From assembly GCF_000426445.1 (NCBI RefSeq), contig NZ_AUFJ01000009.1, positions 372,001 to 436,000 on the forward strand: a stretch of 64,000 bases of DNA, written 5' to 3'. How positions within the stretch are numbered: position 1 is the first letter of the stretch; every line of letters begins with the position of its first letter. The position numbers and the translations under genes were made by a program. The DNA comes from Brevibacterium album DSM 18261 (GTDB lineage: Bacteria; Actinomycetota; Actinomycetes; Actinomycetales; Brevibacteriaceae). This document shows, one piece after another, positions 61,228-64,000 of this stretch. Under the pieces are notes generated by a model, which was not told where the DNA came from, made no database searches, and saw only the letters and a program-made list of their open reading frames with translations.

Positions 61228-62507
61228 GCGTGCACAGCACCTTCCGGGCCGTATGCGGTCATGCCGCCCAGATAGGGGCGCAGGGCCTCGGGGATGCGGA
61301 TCGTGCCGTCGGCCTGCTGGTGGGTCTCGAGGAGCGCGACGAGCCAGCGGGTGTTCGCTGCGGTGCCGTTGAGCGTCGCCACGGGGCGCGTGCCGTCCTC
61401 GCCGCGCTCGCGCACCTTGAGGCGGCGCGACTGGAAGGTCGTGCAGTTCGAGGTCGAGGTGAGCTCACGGTAGGTGCCCTGGGTGGGGATCCACGCCTCG
61501 GTGTCGTACTTGCGGGCGGCGGAGTCGCCCAGATCCCCCGCGGCGATGTCGACCACCCGGTAGGCGAGCTCGCACTTCGCGAGCATCTCCTCCTGGATCG
61601 CGAGCATGCGCGCGTGCTCGGCCTCGGCGTCCTCCGGCCTCACATAGGAGAACATCTCGACCTTCTGGAACTGGTGCACGCGGAGGATGCCGCGGGTGTC
61701 CTTGCCGTAGGAGCCTGCCTCGCGCCGGTAGCACGGCGACCAGCCCGCATAGCGCTTGGGCCCGCCGGAGAGGTCGAGGATCTCGTCCATGTGGTAGCCG
61801 GCCAGCGGCACCTCCGAGGTGCCCACGAGGAAGAGGTCGTCGGCCTCCAGGCGGTACACCTCATCCGCATGCTCGCCGAGGAAGCCGGTGCCGCCCATGA
61901 TCTCCGGCTTCACCAGGGTGGGGGTGATGGTGGGGACGAAGCCGTGCCGCTCCACGACGTCGAGGGCCATCGTCAGCAGCGCGAGCTCGAGACGGGCGCC
62001 GAACCCCGTGAGGTAGTAGAACCGCGCGCCGGAGACCTTGGCCCCGCGCTGCGTGTCGATCGCACCGAGGAGCTCGCCGAGCTCCTGGTGGTCCCGGGGG
62101 GCGAAGCCCTCGGCTGTGAAATCGCGGGGAGTTCCCTCCCGGCGCAGCTCCACCGAGTCCTCCTCGCCGCCGGCGGGAACGCCGTCGATGATGAGGTTGG
62201 GCAGCCGGCGCAGGGCCTGGTCGAAGGCGAACTCCGCCTCGTCCGCATCCGCCTGCAGCGCCTTCACCCGGTCCGAGAGCTCCTTCGCCTGCGCCACCAG
62301 CGCGGCCTTCTCCTCGCCCTTGGCCTGCGCGACCTGCTTGCCGAAGCCCTTCTGCTCCGCGCGGGCGGCCTCGAACGCGGTCAGCGCCGACCTGCGGGAG
62401 GCGTCCGCGGTGAGGACCTCGTCGACCAGGGACTCGCTGGCCCCGCGGGCTCGCTGTGAGGCCTTGAAGGTGTCAGGGTGTTCGCGCAGCTGCGTCAGGT
62501 CGATCAT
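61224..62507 (-). CDS. serS: Seryl-tRNA synthetase
   Basis: A 427-residue class II synthetase. N-terminal antiparallel coiled coil that holds the tRNA (about 30-105), then motif 2 ([33 protein letters not shown]) and motif 3 ([18 protein letters not shown]). It charges tRNA-Ser, such as the one at 52433-52520. ATG at 62507 is 7 nt behind TAGGCT with no SD; divergent from the lipid-kinase gene by 38 bases. Confidence 0.96.
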   Translation of the reverse strand: MIDLTQLREHPDTFKASQRARGASESLVDEVLTADASRRSALTAFEAARAEQKGFGKQVAQAKGEEKAALVAQAKELSDRVKALQADADEAEFAFDQALRRLPNLIIDGVPAGGEEDSVELRREGTPRDFTAEGFAPRDHQELGELLGAIDTQRGAKVSGARFYYLTGFGARLELALLTMALDVVERHGFVPTITPTLVKPEIMGGTGFLGEHADEVYRLEADDLFLVGTSEVPLAGYHMDEILDLSGGPKRYAGWSPCYRREAGSYGKDTRGILRVHQFQKVEMFSYVRPEDAEAEHARMLAIQEEMLAKCELAYRVVDIAAGDLGDSAARKYDTEAWIPTQGTYRELTSTSNCTTFQSRRLKVRERGEDGTRPVATLNGTAANTRWLVALLETHQQADGTIRIPEALRPYLGGMTAYGPEGAVHA

Positions 62508-62514
62508 GGGGTCA

Positions 62515-62520
62515 AGCCTA
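62515..62520 (-). promoter_or_regulatory. Leaderless -10 box (serS)
   Basis: TAGGCT on the minus strand ends 7 nt before the ATG at 62507. Confidence 0.65.
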
Positions 62521-62532
62521 CAGTTCGCGAGG

Positions 62533-62538
62533 TAGCGT
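62533..62538 (+). promoter_or_regulatory. Leaderless -10 box (lipid kinase)
   Basis: TAGCGT ends 7 nt before the ATG at 62546; it is 12 bases from the opposing serS -10, so the two promoters overlap. Confidence 0.6.
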
Positions 62539-62545
62539 TTCAGCT

Positions 62546-63703
62546 ATGGTCCTCGAGCTCCACATCCTCCTCCTCGCGCTCATCGTGGCGGGCGCCGCCG
62601 CGCTCGGCCTGCTGATCGGCGTCGCCGTGGCCCGCGGCCGTCCGCGGGCGGGCGGAGGGCGGGAGACCGCCCCTGCCTCGGGCGCGGAGCGGGGAGCGGC
62701 CGAGGCCGGGGCCCAAGCGGAGGCCCTGCCCGCTCCCACACAGGCGGCCCTCATCGTCAACCCCTCCAAGGACATGGCCCGGGCCGCCGTCGCGCTGCTC
62801 GGCGAGCTGTGCGCGGAGAAGGGATGGCCCGCGCCGCTCGTCTTCGAGACCGAGCCTGAGGACGCAGGCGGCGGGCAGGCGAGAGCCGCTCTGGAGGCCG
62901 GGGCGGACCTCGTCATCGTCGCGGGCGGGGACGGCACCGTCCGGCTCGTCGCGGAGCAGCTGGTGGGCACGGAGGTGCCGATGGGCATCGTCCCGGCCGG
63001 CACGGGCAATCTGCTCGCGCGCAATCTGGACATGGTGCTCGACCACACGGAGGGAGCGCTGCGGATCGCCCTCGACGGCCGGGACTCCGTCATCGACACC
63101 GGTGCGATCCTGCTGGGCGGCCGAGAGGAGCCGCACACGTTCCTCGTCATGGCCGGCATCGGCTTCGACGCGGCCGTGATGAGCGATGTGAGCCCGGCGC
63201 GCAAGGCCAAGGTGGGCTGGCTGGCGTATGTCGAGGCCGGCTCACGGAAGCTGCTGGGCAGCCGGGTCTCCGTGCGGGTCCGCGTGGACGAGGGTGAGGA
63301 GCGGGAGCTCAAGGTGCGGTCCGTGGTCGCCGGGAACTGCGGCCGGCTGCAGGGCGGCGTGTGGCTGTTCCCCGAGGCGGAGATCGACGACGGACAGCTC
63401 GACCTGCTCGTCGTCAGCCCCAAGAACCTCGCCGAGTGGGTGGGCGTGGTCGCCTCCATCGCCGGACGCCTCGTGCGGCGCGGGCTCCACACCGCCACCG
63501 CCCAGGGCGAACGGTTCTCCGTGCGCGTCGAGCACCCCGTCGAGGTCCAGATCGACGGCGATCCCTTCGGCACCACCGATCGGATGGAGCTGAGCGTGAT
63601 GCCGGCCTCCCTCGTGGTGCGCGCGCCCACGCCGGAGCTCAAGCGCCGCATCAGGCTCGAGCAGTACCACCTGAGCTCGAGCCCCTTCGTGTCCGCCGGG
63701 TGA
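62546..63703 (+). CDS. Diacylglycerol-kinase-family lipid kinase
   Basis: A 385-residue protein with an N-terminal membrane helix (about 5-28), a Gly/Ala-rich linker, and a DAGK catalytic domain (from about 65): LIVNPSKDMAR, nucleotide loop VAGGDGTVRLVAEQL (GGDGT 127-131) and GIVPAGTGNLLARNL, then the C-terminal YegS/DgkB-like beta domain ending IDGDPFGTTDRMELSVMPASLVV. It probably phosphorylates diacylglycerol or a related lipid at the membrane. The stop codon lies in the first unit of a 14-bp tandem repeat. Confidence 0.92.
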   Translation: MVLELHILLLALIVAGAAALGLLIGVAVARGRPRAGGGRETAPASGAERGAAEAGAQAEALPAPTQAALIVNPSKDMARAAVALLGELCAEKGWPAPLVFETEPEDAGGGQARAALEAGADLVIVAGGDGTVRLVAEQLVGTEVPMGIVPAGTGNLLARNLDMVLDHTEGALRIALDGRDSVIDTGAILLGGREEPHTFLVMAGIGFDAAVMSDVSPARKAKVGWLAYVEAGSRKLLGSRVSVRVRVDEGEERELKVRSVVAGNCGRLQGGVWLFPEAEIDDGQLDLLVVSPKNLAEWVGVVASIAGRLVRRGLHTATAQGERFSVRVEHPVEVQIDGDPFGTTDRMELSVMPASLVVRAPTPELKRRIRLEQYHLSSSPFVSAG

Positions 63704-63736
63704 GGGACGCCGGGTGAGGGACGCCGGGTGAGGGAC
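63695..63736. repeat. 14-bp tandem repeat across the lipid-kinase stop
   Basis: GCCGGGTGAGGGAC occurs three times head to tail (63695, 63709, 63723). The first unit supplies the TGA stop of the lipid kinase. Confidence 0.95.
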
Positions 63737-63918
63737 GCCACCAGCGCTCACTGCCCCTTTCCGCCCCCTCCGCGCTCCCCTCTTCTCGGTCCCGCCCGTC
63801 CGGAAGGCGCGCCCGTGCGCCGGCCGTGGTGAGCGGCCGGCACGCAGACGCAGCATCCGGACGGTTCGGTGTCCCCCGCGTCAGGCCCCTCCCCGGTCGG
63901 AGCAGGCTCGGAATGGAC

Positions 63919-64000
63919 TAAAGTGGGAGAAAGCCCTCGGGAGTGCGGGCTCCTGTGCCGCAAAGGCATCGGAGGAGCACTCCGCCCGGGGGCGCCGGAG
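63919..64000 (+). promoter_or_regulatory. Promoter and structured leader running off the window
   Basis: TAAAGT (63919-63924) is a likely -10. The predicted transcript folds into a nested hairpin: GGAGTGC/GCACTCC (63940-63946 with 63977-63983), CTCC/GGAG (63950-63953 with 63971-63974) and TGCC-GCAAA-GGCA (63956-63968). Either an mRNA leader with a regulatory element or a small RNA; I cannot assign it to a known class. 63737-63918 shows nothing recognisable. Confidence 0.4.

Overview
The window is high-GC (about 70 % by eye), densely coded actinobacterial chromosome with almost no mobile DNA. Mycothiol enzymes (an MshA-type glycosyltransferase and an MscR-type dehydrogenase), CarD, SenX3/RegX3, a LytR_C protein paired with a DUF3263 protein, ThrE, OtsAB and a MetPS methionine/alanine importer together point to Actinomycetia, most likely a member of the Micrococcales. 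The genus cannot be fixed from the sequence alone. Many genes start with GTG and many have no Shine-Dalgarno (SD) sequence.

Layout. 86-12603: cold-shock protein, LytR_C/DUF3263 pair, DUF318 permease, aldehyde dehydrogenase, uracil-DNA glycosylase, a coupled amidohydrolase-ThrE pair, SGNH hydrolase, purine permease, tRNA-Thr(TGT), DsbA-like oxidoreductase. 12723-17326: a membrane Ser/Thr kinase divergent from otsA-otsB (trehalose synthesis). 17373-22920: two LacI regulators, an SDR, a CitMHS carrier and a small membrane protein gene enclosed by near-identical palindromes. 23182-33500: the carD-ispD-ispF...cysS-rlmB block (minus strand), split by a plus-strand segment carrying metPS, mycothiol-dependent formaldehyde detoxification (mscR plus an MBL hydrolase) and an amino-acid permease. 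33720-40147: lipoprotein, regX3-senX3, phoU, gpmA and an mshA gene fused to a YbjN domain. 40309-43281: an accessory-looking stretch with two tiny membrane proteins and a histidine kinase - secreted peptide - LuxR response regulator cassette. 43325-52167: PIN-domain protein, hydrolases, M20 peptidase, DUF418, PLP enzyme, MetX-like enzyme, ferredoxin, fatty-acid desaturase and a DUF5994 protein. 52433-63703: tRNA-Ser(TGA), a degenerate maltokinase-like protein with a huge acidic tail, threonine dehydratase, quinone oxidoreductase, a coiled-coil protein, flotillin, HAD phosphatase, seryl-tRNA synthetase and a diacylglycerol-kinase-family lipid kinase. The last 300 bases hold a 14-bp tandem repeat and a promoter-like site leading into a structured RNA leader that runs off the window.

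Two global patterns stand out. First, at least 21 genes have a TANNNT-like -10 box ending 6-7 nt before the start codon and no SD, which indicates leaderless mRNAs; this rule also settles several start codons. Second, gene ends, especially convergent ones, carry long and often perfect palindromes (15-33 bp arms). Some share sequence with each other, which makes them more like a repeat family than ordinary terminators.

The best candidate for an undescribed system is the 41140-43281 cassette: a six-or-so-pass histidine kinase, a 77-residue secreted peptide ending in a Lys-rich two-cysteine segment, and a LuxR-type regulator 7 nt behind the peptide gene.
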